Assembly: GCA_002778195.1 (NCBI GenBank)
Contig: PCDI01000004.1
Location: 506,074 to 570,073 of the forward strand
Source of the DNA: Raffaelea ambrosiae
Taxonomy: Eukaryota; Ascomycota; Sordariomycetes; Ophiostomatales; Ophiostomataceae
Length of the DNA stretch: 64,000 bases
Direction: 5' to 3'
The notes below the pieces were generated by a model. The model had not been told where the DNA came from, did no database searches, and was given only the letters and a program-made list of their open reading frames with translations. The position numbers were made by a program, and so were the translations under genes. Shown in pieces: positions 25,701 to 38,205 of the stretch (position 1 is the first letter of the stretch; the number at the start of each line of letters is the position of its first letter).

Positions 25701-27058
25701 CAATGTAGGGGCCGTACATGCTGCCGTCGAGGGCTGTCGAGGAGATCTGGCCGTGGCCACGTCTCATGCCGGGCGACTCGGAGCCTGCGTCGCCGTCCTG
25801 GGCCACGATGGAGAGCGGGGACGGCTCGGAGCCGTACGAGCGCGTGGTCTGGTTGCTGGCCACAGAGGTGGAGGAGGCGACGCGGGACGGGGCGCGGGAC
25901 GGGTTGCGCGAGGCGCTCGGGGTGGGCTGAACGGCGGGCTCTGGCATAGGGCCATTGTCGGCGACATACCACCAGGGCAGCTGGTCGTCGTCTTCGGCGG
26001 TGACGCCAAACTCGGCGGTCCAGCGGTTCACGGGCGGCGGGAGATTGCCGGCGCGGGCGTTCCTGAGCTGGCGGATGGCGGCTTTGCGCTCCAGGACCGC
26101 CTGCCAGTTGACCTCGCCGGGGGCCATCGGCTCGTTGTACCGGCCCTTCTCGATGCGGTAGCGCTCGTAGTAGCAGATGTTCGGCAGGCCCTTCTTGCGC
26201 CAGACGATCTCGCCGCGCTCCACATTCTCGAGGACCATGTAGATCTTGCGCAGCTCGGGGTCGTCGATGACCTCGAGCAGGGCGACGACGTTCTCGTGGC
26301 GGATCTTCTTGAGAATGGCAATCTCGCGCTTTGTGTTCTGTTGCGGGTCGACAGCCGAGACCTTGCCGAGACGGCGGGTCTTAGACAGGCGGGGTATGAT
26401 CTTGATGGCCACCAGGTGACCGTTGTTGCTGTCTCGGGCTAATTTGACCTTGCCGTGCTGGCCGCGGCCAATTTCTTCGAGGACCTGGTATTCGTTGATC
26501 GTCTTACGGCCCGCATAGTCTCGGTCAACGGTCGCAGTGTGCGTTCTGTTGGAAAGACGAGGGGGGGGGGGCGTTAGTCGGTGCAAGAAAGAGCGCAGAA
26601 GCGAGGCAGCACGACAAGCAGGCCGGGTTGGCACATATAACACAACACACAAAACACTAAAACACAAAACACAGAAAACAGAAAACAGAAAACAGAAAAC
26701 AGAAAACAAAGCAGATCACTCACTCTCGGACCGGGTGCAGCGGCAGGTACGTGCTGTTGGCTGGGCCGCCCGGGGTGGTGACTGTGCTCTCGGGCATCTG
26801 GTTGGACGGCGAGGCCATGTTGCCTGGCGAGGTTGCCGGGCTGAACACGCCGGGCGAGGATGCTGGCGTGCTGCTCGCGGCGTGCTGCGGCTGTGGGTGG
26901 CGGAGGGTGGCCTGGGGCGAGGCGGGAGAGGAGAAGGCGCCGGCCGGGACGAGACTAAGGATGTGTGGCTGGCCGGCGGCATGCGGCCGCGTGTCGTGCG
27001 GCTCCATAGTGAGTCTGCTGCTGCTGGGAGGGAGGCTGTCGGGCAGTTCTGAGGACAT
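22711..27058 (-). CDS. CaMKK / SNF1-activating family Ser/Thr protein kinase (Ssp1-like)
   Basis: Two exons (27058-26724 and 26545-22711) encode 1389 residues. The catalytic domain starts near residue 131 (YQVLEEIGRGQHGKVKLAR); it shows VAIKII with the catalytic Lys, H463-R464-D465 in HRDIKPAN, D483 of DFG, and an activation segment ending in TVGTPAFFAPE. The RLGKVSAVD segment after the catalytic Lys is the RP-type insert typical of CaMKK and yeast Sak1/Tos3/Elm1. A long Ser-rich insert lies between the hinge and HRD (~225-440). The ~700-residue C-terminal tail is disordered, with a 10-His run and several SP sites. In fungi such kinases phosphorylate the AMPK/SNF1 T-loop and respond to Ca2+ or stress. 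The start at 27058 is the first in-frame ATG; 27007 is an alternative giving 1372 residues. Confidence 0.93.
26546..26723 (-). repeat. CaMKK intron with AGAAAAC heptamer repeat
   Basis: This 178-base intron (donor GTGAGT, acceptor AACAG) contains about five tandem AGAAAAC units (26668-26708) and a G homopolymer (C-rich on the coding strand) close to the acceptor. It separates a Ser/Pro-rich N-terminal exon from the kinase domain. Confidence 0.8.
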
Positions 27059-28267
27059 GTACTCCCATCGACATAGTGGGGAACTATTGCTGCAGGCGGG
27101 ACATTGAGCGTTGCGAGGAGGAGTTGACGGGCTGAGCAAGGCGAGGCTCGCCTTCGTTGTCGTCAGACGGGGCTGTCGCAGAGGCGGTGAAAAGAACGAC
27201 TCGGGAGGGAGAGCGAGCCGAGGAAGTCGAGAGAAGATGCTGGGAGAGGGCGTCAAGAGAGAAGTCGAGACGGAGGTCGAGAAGTCGGGCGAAGCGAGAA
27301 AGAGGCGCTGGGAGGAGGGGCTTCACGCAGACGGCGGGGGCGTCAGAGGAGACAGGGGAACGACTGTGCAGTGCAAAACCAGTCGCTGGAGCACTCAGAC
27401 TCTCATCTTGGAGGGGATGCCAGCTTGTGAGAAAGGGGTTTCTCGAGAGAATCAAGAGGGCAAAAGTGGGCAAACGCAGCGGTTGCCAATTCGTTCGGTG
27501 CCACCAACGCGGTCGAGCTAGAGCGGAGCAGACGGAAGTACGGTGAGGATGCGCTAGAGCAGGCAAGTGCAAAGCGTGTAACACCGACAAACAGAAGAGA
27601 AGGACAAGACAGGGTGTGGTTGTTGTCGTCTGGTGTTTCTCAATGCTGGTGGAGAGAATCGTCAGTCGTGTCGGATGCGATTCTTCTTGGTAAATGGGTG
27701 GAGGGAAGTGGTGGATTGTGTGGGAGGCAAAGAAGGAAAGAGCGAGCGGCGTTCGGATTGGTTTTGTCAGGGAAGGCGCGAGCGGCAGGCCTGGGGGCTA
27801 ACGACGACGGAGTTTGTGAGTCGAGCGAGCCGTCTGCGTCGGCCTGTTCCAAGGTTTTTTTTTCTACACCCTGGTGTTAATAGGCCGGGTCCCTGCTGGG
27901 TTCTTTCGATGGCGGTTTTTTTTTTCAGGCTCGCTTTTAGCGGGGCCGATGCAGCACAAGGCAGCAGCACACTCAGGCCCGGACAGTATCAACGTAGCGT
28001 TGACGTGCTCGTCTCGTACTGTGTTATATCGAGGACACGGACGAATATGACGCCTCAGAAACGACAAGGAGGAGCATTGGCCCAGGCGTGGGCAGAGCGT
28101 TGCGGTTGCTGACAAGGACGAGAGATATCACAAATCAGAAAACAAAGAGGGGAGGTAGGATTCAAGGCACAGGCGACAAGGGGAAAGCGCTGGAAGAGAC
28201 AGAAACAATAACAGAAACACCCAAGAATAACAAAAGAACGGGAGCAGAGATAAAAGACACCATGCAG

Positions 28268-31200
28268 TTGCGTCGTACTCGTACTATTATACAGACTGCC
28301 CTTTCCAATGGCCGTCGATTTCAGAAGGAACGAACGACACAGTACAGGGAAGGAAGGAGGGGTGGTGAAGGAAGGAGGCGACAGGCCAGGGTGAGAAGGA
28401 ACCTTCGGGGGACCCACTAGCACACAGAGCAAGCGCCTGCAGGATTCTGGCGCACGCATGTACCCTGCTGCAGAAAATACGCGGCCAAGTACCCGTCCAA
28501 GGGGAGAAGAAGAACACTATGTACAGAGTGGACGAATACAGAGTACGGTGTACATACGAGTAGTAGTAGTCCGACTCTCACTGGATGACATTACGGAATT
28601 CGCTAGAGGAAAGGAAAACATCGATACATCGACGACGGGCCCTGGCCCACTGTATTTGGCGTGTGGGTCGATGGCGGGCCATGTACCCTCCACCAGTGGC
28701 AGTTTCAACCGCGGCAGGAATAGCACTCTCCACCACACGCAATGGGCATCTTGCTACCCTGTCTGTACTGTCTGTACTGTACGAGTACTGGTAGGAGTAA
28801 GTACAGAAATACAGAAATACAGAAATACAGGAATACAGAAATACTATGTACTCGTACACACACAAACACACAACCACAACCACAACCACAACCACGCTTG
28901 TGCTGCAGGTGCTATCTTAGCGGCCAAGGCGACGTAGGCCGTGTTGGGAAAGGTCGAGCCACGGATGCTCGTAGTCTGCCAGGTGCGTCCGTGCGGCGGT
29001 CTCGCCTGTGGCCCTGCAGCTGTGGGTTCTTGCCTCCTCACCAGAGAGACAGTGCGCAGCAACAGTGCACCGCTGACACGAGACACATACTACTGTGCTT
29101 ATCGCGCTAATCTATTGCTTGAAGCGCCATTATTGGCTGGCCGTCTTGCATTTGTAGCGTCTGAGCCGAATTGGGTTGCAGGGGGGTGTGCGTGTGTGGC
29201 GCCCCGCTGTTGGTGCTGCGGCTTGCCGGGGTGCAATACTACATAGTATGTACATCGTAGTACTCGTAGTGCTCTTGCTGCCGCCTGTGTTCTCTTTTCT
29301 TTTTGTCGTGCCACAGCTGTCCTGCAACTCGTTCGGCTTCCTCATGGTCGTTGGCTCGTTGACCATCCTCGCTTGCCTGCTCATACTACTACGAGTATGT
29401 ACATAGCATCTTACTACTATGTACGTACTACGTTCATAGTTTGCTCCATTCGCTTTGGAGCAGGTCTCGGTGGCAGTGGTCCGACGGATCAGTCCGTGTG
29501 CCAGAGTACTGGTACCTGTCTGTGTCTCCCTTCTGTGTGTTGACGATGCATCCCAGCATGCACGGCGTCTGCCCATCGCATCCCAACCCGTGGCTGCAGG
29601 CTGCATTGGCGACAGCAGGGAGCAAAACAAGACACGTCGGAACTGAGATAAAGAAGAAAAGAGACAGAAAGGAGCAAGGCAGACGAGGCAGAGGAGAGAA
29701 AGGCACGCGAGGCGACGGGGGAGATGCACACCAGCAGAGCCATGGCTTCTCCTTGTGCATCCTGCAAAGGCAAATAGTGCTGCGATAATGCCAGGTAGGG
29801 CTGGTTGCACGGCCTGGCTGTCATTCCATTGCCGGCTTGAGTGGCATCACAGGGAGGCAGCTCTTGTCAGAAAGAAGGCTGGCGTGAAACAGGGAGCACA
29901 GTATTGCCATAGTACTACATAGTATGTACGATCGCTCTTCCACCCCGGTTTCTCGCGGGACAATCGCGAAGGATGAGCACGGCGGTTGTGGCTGGAAACG
30001 CTTCCCACACTGACACACACACGCCAATACTGTGGCAGCCATGCTGTTGCAAAACCGTTGGCAGCCGGGCCAGTGACCTGACGTCTCGGTCTCCAGAGAC
30101 AATGTCTTTGCATCCTTGCCACTGGATGGTTCCCTTTTTATTCTTGTCTCTTGGCTCGGCCAATCTCTGTGGACACGCAGAGATAGCTAGCCGCACTGGC
30201 AACCTCATGACAAAAACGCCCTTGTACATAGTATGTACGAGTACGGGCAAGTACCCGTACGCGAGGGTGCATACAAGAAATTATGCTAGCCGCATAGTGC
30301 TATGATTTTGATACTCGTACTTCACCCAGACACTGCCAAACATAGCCGGCCACCAATAGCATCCAAGCCCAGCCTATGAAGTACCATAGTAAGTACAGAC
30401 TCGTAGTGGTTAATCCCTTGGGTTTGCCTTGGCAGGCAAAAGCAAGTTGCATGTACCGGTACTTGGCTTGGACGTGCATGGTGAGAACATGGTAAGAGCA
30501 CGGCAACATGGTAGTCGAGAAAAGAAACAGGAAAAAGCAAAGGAGAAACAAAACGGCAACCATGCAGCCAGTGCCAGAGGACTGAGACTGACCACACCAT
30601 TTTCTCCAAATCAACGCTCCCCCTGTCTCTCTTCTCCCTTTTTTTTTCTTTTTTTTCTCTTTTTTTTTTCTCTCTTTGGCGGCCCTGCAGCATGCAGCGC
30701 CGGCTCCACCTTTGCCAGGACGAATCAGCAAGGGCGGCCACCCTACATCTCTGGCCATGGGCCTGTTCCTCCAAGGCTGGTTCTCAATTTGGTGCGTCGC
30801 GTGTGTGAGGGTGAGGCAAGGACCAAGAACCAAGACGAACTATTGCTATTCTCGTACTCAGCGAACGACGAGTGAGAAGAAAGGAGGCACTAGGGAGGGG
30901 CTGTTGGTGGCTTTTGGTGATGACTCTTGGTGATGACTTTGGTGATGGCTCTTGGTGATGGCTCTTGGCGATGGGGCTGTCTGTGCGAACGGTTTATCTG
31001 ATGTAGGTGCACCGTCCGAATGGAATCGAGTGTCTCGGTGCTATTCGGAAACGTGCAACAACGTCTCTTGTCTGAGCAGAGGCACACCCACACAGATTGA
31101 TATCCTCGCCGTTTTTGTGCGCCGATGTGGAAGAGAAACGACAGGCTCTGGCTGTGTGCCAGCCCGGTTTCCCCGCAAGACATGCACACTTTTTCCACCT

Positions 31201-31962
31201 CCTCATCCTGCTCGGCCGCACAATGATACAGACCGGCCACTCTTGGAACGTCCAGGATGAGAGCCGAGTCGCATACCCTGCGTATATCCGCGGACGAGTG
31301 TGTGCGCGGGTGAAAAGGGGAAAGCCATCGAGATTGCTGTCCCTTTTCAGTGTTGCTTTCCCAGCGTTTCCGGTTCGGACCTTCGGCTGGCCTGGCTGGC
31401 CTGGCTGGCCTGGCTGTGGCTGGCTCGCGATCGTACTATGTACATAGCAGGCTCTGGGGAACGGGCACGAAGGCAAGCGGACGTGAGACCTGATGCCTTG
31501 TGGCCATCGTATCTTGCACTTCTCGCTCTTGCCTCTCCCATTTCACTATGTAACTACTTCCTGCCCCAGACGAAGCCTACTACATAGTATGTACCATAGT
31601 TGTGAGTGAACTACCATGTCGTTAGTGGCTGGGGCCAGGCCATATCGCTTCGTTCTCCCCGCATTTGCACCCGCCTGCTCGTCGTGCTTCTAGGGTTGCT
31701 CCAAATGTGGGCGGTCTAGTCAAGAGTGAGATATCATCTCTCTGCTACTATGATCAATTATTTCTGACCTTTCTGTCTCTCCTCTCCTCTTCGCTTCTCT
31801 TCCCACCCCTCCATACCCAAGTCAACCCCAGGCCAAAGTCGGGGTGACCCCGGGCTGGCTCAGGCTCACCGAAGTATGAGTCGCCGGGGCAAAGCGTTCA
31901 ATGAATCCACAAAAGAAAGGCCAGGCAAGAGAGGCCGAAAAAGAAACGAACAGAACAGCCAA

Positions 31963-31993
<31 letters not shown>

Positions 31994-34900
31994 TAAAAAC
32001 TTGCTGGACCGGCATATAGGCTCACGAATAGTGCGCCAGTCCAGACCGGTCCATGGACCCTCTTCTCCCCGGTTCCCTCGTTCTCCTCTTGTGCCCTGTG
32101 CATGCATCCATGCGCTGCTTTCCTCTTCCAGTAGGGGACGGAGGCAAAAAAAGCCTAAAGCAACCTACTATGTAAAGACCAAGAAGCCGAAGCAACCAAA
32201 GGAACCCCAAAAAAAAGAAAAAAGAAAAGACAAAGAAAAAGAAAACAAGCCGTGTTTCATTTTTAGTCGACCTGACCCTTTTTTTTCACAAGATGGAAAC
32301 CGTGTGTAGATTAGAAAGAGATTTGGGCCAGTCGCAGACGAAAGATAACACCCAAGTCCGTTTGTGGTGCTACGACGCCGGAAGATGCGCGCATGGCACA
32401 TAACTAACCCTGCGTGCTCCTCCCCTGTATGCTCCCCTGTGGACTCCTCTTACGTGTAATCATATGTGCACTCATATGCCTCCTCATATGCGTCTTCCTG
32501 TGCGTGTGTGTCTGTGTGGTGCATATGCATCTGCGACTGGAAGAAGCAAGCTGAGAGCTGCGGAAAAAAAGCCACGAACTGGTAAAAACAGATAGTGTAG
32601 GCCACTACTGGCCTGTGCTGTTTTTCGGGTTTCCTTTTCTGTTTGGGGAAAAATAAAAATAAATAACAGAAAAAACAAGAAAAAAAAAGAGAGAGACTGT
32701 AACCTGACGCGGGGAGCCACTATTGGGTTCCACCGCCTGGCAAGCATCGTGTGTTTTTTTTTTTTTGCTCGGCCTTTTTTTCCCCCCCTTTCTCGGCTTC
32801 CCGTCGATTTGTCGACTTGTCTGCCATGGCCGGGGATAAACCGCCAGAAGGACCCTCCACAACTCCACGACTGGTCTGCAGTCTGCACACGTATCTAGTC
32901 ACGTACCAGTATCGTGCACCTCGTGCATGACGGCCACACAGAGACGAGTCCGCCCCAAATAACAGAAGCCCGCCGGGCAGGTTTTCTGGCAATTGCAACT
33001 GGACGTTCGTGGCACCAACCAGACGGTGCGGAAGAAAGGACACCGACAGTGACTTGCCTGTTTTTCAATGGACTCGTTTATTATGGACTCGCCGGGCATC
33101 TGTGCATGCTGCAAGAAAACGGTCTCGAGCCTGCTAGAGCCAGAGTCTGCCATGGGTTTACTTACGTTGCACGAGTATTACGAAGCATGCTCATCGGGCG
33201 TCAAAGGTTTTTTCATGTGAAAACGAGGGATGCCCGTTTCCTGCTAGCCGTGCTTTTTTTTTCTTTTCTTCTTTTTCTTTTCAGATTTTCTTTGTTCGTT
33301 TGCCCAATCTGGTTGGCCATATTTTAGAGTTTGTAAGGACCAAACAAAGGTACCGGCTAGACAGGCCAGAAGAAGCAACAACAGCCGGAAGAGAGAAGAG
33401 AAAAGGATACTCGTACTCGTACATATTAGGCGGTAAACAGAAATGAAGGAGCCTGGGGGGGGGGCTGGGGAATCCAAGGGGGCGTGGCCGACAACCCTCG
33501 TCGAAGTGTGGAATGCATTGCCACGAGAAACGAGCACGCGTAGTGCGGCAGAGTGGAATGAAGGCGAGACATCGTGAAGCCAGCGACAGAGAAGACACCA
33601 CACAGAGAACGGAAAAAAAGGGGGGGAAGGGGCAAGGGAGGTGCGGCAGGTACCGACGAAATGATGGATGGGACCCTGCGAAGGCGTACCCGCGTGGACC
33701 GGTATGGAGTGTTCTCGCCTGACGGTTTCTTTTTCTCTTTTTCTCGTTTTCTCTTTTCTTCTGTATTGTTTGTATTGTTTGTTTGCTTGGTTGGACAGTC
33801 GGTTGGTTGTTTCTTCTCTCTTTGTCAAACCTTTCGCTTTCTTCTTATTCGGCCGTGGCGAAGCCGCGGTTGGGTCGAAAATGGAGAGGCCAGAAAAAGC
33901 AAGAACGGCTAGAAAAAGAAAAGAACGACAGAAAAGAAAGTACGCGGCACATTCACAAAGGAAAGAAGGAAGCAAACGAGAACGATAGGCCGCCAGCCGA
34001 GCAACAGAGCAACAGAGCAACAGAGCAACAAAGCACAAAGCACAAAGCACAGAGCACAGGATAGAGGAAAAAGGAAAGAACACACGCAAGCCAAGACTAC
34101 GAGGCCACGCCAGACACACCCGGCCACGCCACAGGCCACCCGAAAGAGAAGGAACGATGGCCGAAAGTTTAAACCTTCCACTCCAAAAACCAATAATTTG
34201 CACACCCCTCTCGGTCCCTGCTCTTTTAGTGGCCAATTCGTTGCGTTCTTGCGGGGCCGTCTCTGCTCCCTGGCGTTTGGCGGGCTTTGTGGTCGGCTCT
34301 TGGGTGGTCCTTCCCTGGCCTGTATATACGAGTACTATGTAGTAATAGGATAATAGTACGTACTATGTAGTACATACCTGTTCCCTCTGCCCCCGCAAGT
34401 CCCTCCATTTCCTGTTTAAACTTTATTGGCCCGTGTGCGGCACTAATAAACAGGGATTGGCCGTTCGTCCATTTGGGCGCTGGGAACCGCTGCAAGCGCA
34501 GCAAGCCGGTTATTTCAGGTTTGGACTGTCGAGCATTCTCGAGACTTCTTCCATCGTCTGCATACTATGTGCTATGTGGTAGGCTGTTGTTGTCTCTTGT
34601 CTCGAGGCTCTCGGCTGTCGGCCCTACCGGCTCGACAGTCTTGTCGACCCCACCGACGCACGCTGAGGCCCCAAAAAACTCCACAAACTCGCCAAAGGAT
34701 GAAAAACACGCCAAAGGACGGCAAAACACCGTGTCATAGATGCAACATACGGCCGTGACAACCATGCACGCCAGAGACCGAAAAAAACAAAAAAAAAAAA
34801 CACAACCTTCAAAAAAAAACCTGTCTGTCTCGCAGAGTCCGTGCCGTGATCGATCGGCGGTGCCGCAGCCCGCGTGTGGACTTTCCGAGTCCGACATAGA

Positions 34901-36370
34901 ATAGTAGACACTATCGATTTGCGCACTCGCAGACACAGTATGTCCGCAAGAAAGGCTTTCCGCGAGATCCTTGCCATCCCAAGACATCCCCGACATTCCA
35001 GACATTCCAGACAGCCCAGACAGCCCAGGCATCCCACACAGTCCAGACATCCCAACGCTCCGGTCGCCGCCGCGGACGCCGCCGCCCTGCCGTGGAATGG
35101 AACAAAAAGGGGCAAGTCTTTGTCTGCTGTCGGTTGGTCCAACTGTTGGGTCGTGTCTCGCCGACGCCGCACATAGTACGAGCGTCCCAACAGTGGCAAT
35201 TTCCTCCACACCCTTTTCCTTCGGTCTTTTCCAGGCCTTCTCGCCTTGCCGTACCTTCATGCACATGCAGATTGCAGGAAGACGTGCATGCAAACAAAGT
35301 GCAGGTGTCTGTGCCACAGACACTCTAGCAGACACTGCATACACCAAGTACAGGCACGTACATAGTACTATGTAGCTAACGAGTACGATGCGTTTTGGCA
35401 TACACTGCATACGACAAGTACAGACACTGCATGGCACACCGATGCAGGCCCCCCAAAAAAAATAAATAATAAAATAAATAATAAAATAAAAATAAAAATA
35501 AAAAAAAGGACGGCCAGCGCCACACACCACAAGATCGCGATCATCCCAGCTGCGGTGTCGATCGTCTTCGGTTTGGTACTAGTCTAGTCTGTGTACTCGC
35601 TCTCGTTTACCCCCTTCTTGTCTCAGCCAGCCATGTCCGCGCTGCAGATCGCCAGCACAGGCGAGCATCGTTTTTCTGTTCGGCCCATAACTATTGCTAC
35701 TTGTAAACTAAACAAAACCAGAGACACACGACATGCGCTTCCCAGGATCGCGGACGCAAGGGAGACTCCCAGGAGTGTGGACGCAAGGGAGGCTGGGGTA
35801 AGGAAAATAGACGGTAGCAAGACGGTAGAGACGGTAGAGATCATCGACGAAGAAGTATCCCTTTCCTCAAGCTGCAGAACTGAAACCCGACCCTGGCGGA
35901 GAACATTCGGCATGCCACAGGGGGAAGGGAGGGCTGCCTGCTGGAATGTACGAGTCATATTGCTGGAGTAGCTACTATTAGTTGGCCCGGCCGGCCAGAA
36001 TACAATACTATTATAGTAGAGATTGAATGCTTTGTGCAGAAGTGACCTCATTGTCCATTGGGCAGACGTGCGGGCTGTTGGGAAGCTGAGAGGAGAAGTG
36101 GATGTACGAGTACGGTGGACTACCTACTATGTAGTATGTAGCATTCGTGCAACCAGCTCGCTCGCTTGGCAACTGGAAAACTGTCCCGTTGGTCTTCTTG
36201 GCTCTGCCCTGTCCGGACTATTGCAAAGGACTATTGCGCCTCTGGCCAAGCCCTCTCTCCCAGCAGTTCTCTTAGCTTCCTCGTAGCATGATCGTTCGTG
36301 CACAACTGCACGCGTATTCGCTCACGTAGCAACTAACTAGTGCTTGTAGTCCGCGTCGTACTCGTAGGAA
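28268..36370. repeat. Scattered GTACGAGTAC / TACTACATAGTATGTAC palindrome family, right desert
   Basis: The 17-base word TACTACATAGTATGTAC occurs identically at 29237-29253, 29913-29929 and 31578-31594. Close relatives lie at 30224-30240, 34356-34376, 35358-35375 and 36124-36141. GTACGAGTAC lies at 28779-28788, 30235-30244 and 36104-36113. Many half-forms (ACTCGTAC, CTATGTAC) fill the interval. None lies in an exon, and the gene-dense right third of the window lacks them by eye. Confidence 0.65.
34982..35053. repeat. ~10-base minisatellite (ACATTCCAG / ACAGCCCAG)
   Basis: About seven degenerate copies of a 9-10 base unit ending in CCAG or CCA. Noncoding, within the desert. Confidence 0.85.
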
Positions 36371-37436
36371 GGATACTTATCTTGCACGACCGCATCACCT
36401 CTACGAAGCATTAGGTCCGAGTCACCCGCGTCTTGATAACACCCCGCCCAATCCCTGGCAAGTGTGTCTCCCTGGCGCAGAGATAGAGGGAGACAGAAAA
36501 GAGAAAATTAGGATCAGAGAGTCGAGCGTGTCGTCATTGCAACTAGTTAATCAATCGATCCAATACAATATCCCTCCATCCATCCAGGGAGCCACTCCCC
36601 AATTTGGAGCCGTGTCTCTGGTCCCGTAGAACAGGACAACCCCCCCCCAACCGTTTTCTACCCGTTTGGGATGCTACTTTGTGTCAGACAAGGACCTCTG
36701 TGGACCTCTTTGGTCGGGAAGCCTGGTTTGGAACCTGCTTGGCGGCTGTCCTGCCGGGCGGTTTGTTCTACATCAAGGCCAGGCAAGAATATATACACAT
36801 ATATTTGCGTATATGAATAGAGAAATAGCAGTTCCTTGTATTGGTACGCGTTTGGTAAATATGACAGGTTTTTTTTTATAGCAAAGTCCTGCGTGGGTGT
36901 ATTGTGGAAAGGGTGAACATCGATGCTCTCGACTCTGATTTCGTTCAGAAGAGGCGAGACGTTTCTCGTCAGAAGCAGTTACTGCCAATCCCGTAGCGAG
37001 TGTTGTAGCAAATGGCCCGACCGGACACACAGCAGACGTTGTAAGTTCTGTCCAGCAGCTGTCTATTATTTCAGCGATCGATTCCATGATATTCCTACCC
37101 GTCCACGAGACCTACGAGAGCAAAAACCACCCGATCTTGCTAGCAAGTGTTTCTCAAGTGGACGGCATGCTTATGCCCGTGAACTATCTCCACAGCTTGA
37201 CGTAGAATGCAAAAGGTCACCCTTGTCTGCGTTGACAGTCGCGGATCTGGGAAGAAAAAGCAGATAAGTAACAAAAGGAAGAGGAAAATACAGAACGAGA
37301 ACAGGCCAAGAGCAGGACAAGAACAAGACAAGAACAAGAGAAAAACAGGACAAGAACAGAGCAAGAACAGAGAACAGAATAGCCACGCATGGTGGTCCAT
37401 CACAAAGAAAAAAAAAACGAGACACAACACATGCTT

Positions 37437-38057
37437 GACATCCTCTTCGGCCATCTTCTGGCACCAGCGAGGAATGTACTCACGGGTCCACTCCTTCACG
37501 GCCGGCAGACTACCGTAGCCGACAGGCGAGTCGGGTCCCTTTGACGACGAAGTAGATGGGCCATGTTGGGAGGCACAGACCGTCCTTGCCCGACGACCTC
37601 CCAGTGGGGTGTGGAAGCCCGTGGCGCACACGATGATGTCGAGCGGCTCGTGGTGACCGTCGGCCGTCTCGATGCCGGGTCGACGTGACGCTGGCGGCAG
37701 CCCACCTTTCACACGGGGGGTCAGCACGATGCCGGGTCGACGNGACGCTGGCGGCAGCCCACCTCCCACACGGGGGATCAGCACAGTTCCGGGTCGTTGC
37801 CGCGCTTGCGGTCCTCCCGCTGCTTCCGCGCTTCGGTGTAGGCAAAAGGTCTGGCCGTCGGGGCGTGGACTCTGGGACGCGTAGGAGCATGGAGATCATG
37901 TCGGCGTGCTGGACCGGGTTGGGCTCCCGGGAAAAAAAAAAAAGGGTAGATGTGCGCAGGAACCCGTGTCACGAACAAGAACACAACCGGGATAGCGGTT
38001 CGCCAGCCAGGTGCCACCAATGTCGGCATGCGTCTCGTAGATGCAGAGGTAGTAGGA
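37437..38057 (-). pseudogene. Decayed flavin-dependent (Baeyer-Villiger type) monooxygenase
   Basis: Minus-strand fragments of a flavoprotein monooxygenase appear in the right order but different frames. From 38057 down: IYETHADIGGTWLANRYPGC (the GGTW/YPG segment after the FAD fold), then VPAHIYPF in another frame, then RPFAYTEARKQRE, then GIETADGHHEPLDIIVCATGF (the ATG/CATGF motif), then KGPDSPVGYGSLPAV and EWTREYIPRWCQKMAEEDVKHV. At least three frame changes separate them. The N-terminal GxGxxG region is missing, replaced by a simple repeat, and the middle is shortened and holds a 57-base tandem duplication. Family members insert oxygen into ketones or oxidise S/N. The position next to the aromatic cluster suggests a lost neighbour of that cluster. 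Confidence 0.82.
37671..37795. repeat. 57-base tandem duplication (about 2.2 copies) inside the pseudogene
   Basis: The segment from GATGCCGGGTCGACG at 37671 recurs at 37728, with few differences, and a third partial copy begins near 37784. One copy contains the N at 37743. The unit is a multiple of three, so it adds 19 codons without shifting the frame. Confidence 0.85.
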
Positions 38058-38065
38058 GACGTGTT

Positions 38066-38205
38066 ATCACCATCACCACCATCACCACCATCACCACCAT
38101 CACCACCATCACCACCATCACCACCATCACCACCATCACCACCATCACCACCATCACCACCACCACCACCATCACCACCACCACCACCATCACCACCACC
38201 ACCAC
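38066..38205. repeat. (ATCACC)/(ACC) microsatellite
   Basis: 140 bases of ATCACCACC-type units degrading to pure ACC. It abuts the truncated 5' end of the flavin monooxygenase remnant. Confidence 0.95.

Larger units (their letters stand above)
27059..37436. other. Second gene desert, between the kinase and the decayed monooxygenase
   Basis: More than 10 kb without a gene I can support. The left ~500 bases should hold the kinase promoter. Long frames (such as minus 33244-34236) are low-complexity Phe/Leu/Lys/Arg products of poly-T and poly-A tracts. Repeats seen are an ACAGAAAT octamer (28801-28846), a 15-base GGTGATGRCTCTT type repeat (30910-30970), GGCCTGGCT (31384-31420), a 9-base AGCAACAG type (34000-34060), a 10-base ACATTCCAG type (34982-35053) and an A/T tract (35455-35508). 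Short GTAC-centred palindromes are scattered throughout. Confidence 0.6.

Noticed and set aside
33244..34236. 330-codon minus-strand frame in the right desert
   Set aside because: Consists largely of poly-T-derived Phe/Leu and repeat-derived Cys/Leu runs; no recognisable domain.
35623..36051. 142-codon minus-strand hydrophobic frame
   Set aside because: No homology pattern, no splice context, and several GTAC palindromes lie in and around it.
38066..38205. CRISPR-like array
   Set aside because: Repeats are contiguous hexamers/trimers without spacers: a microsatellite in a eukaryotic genome.
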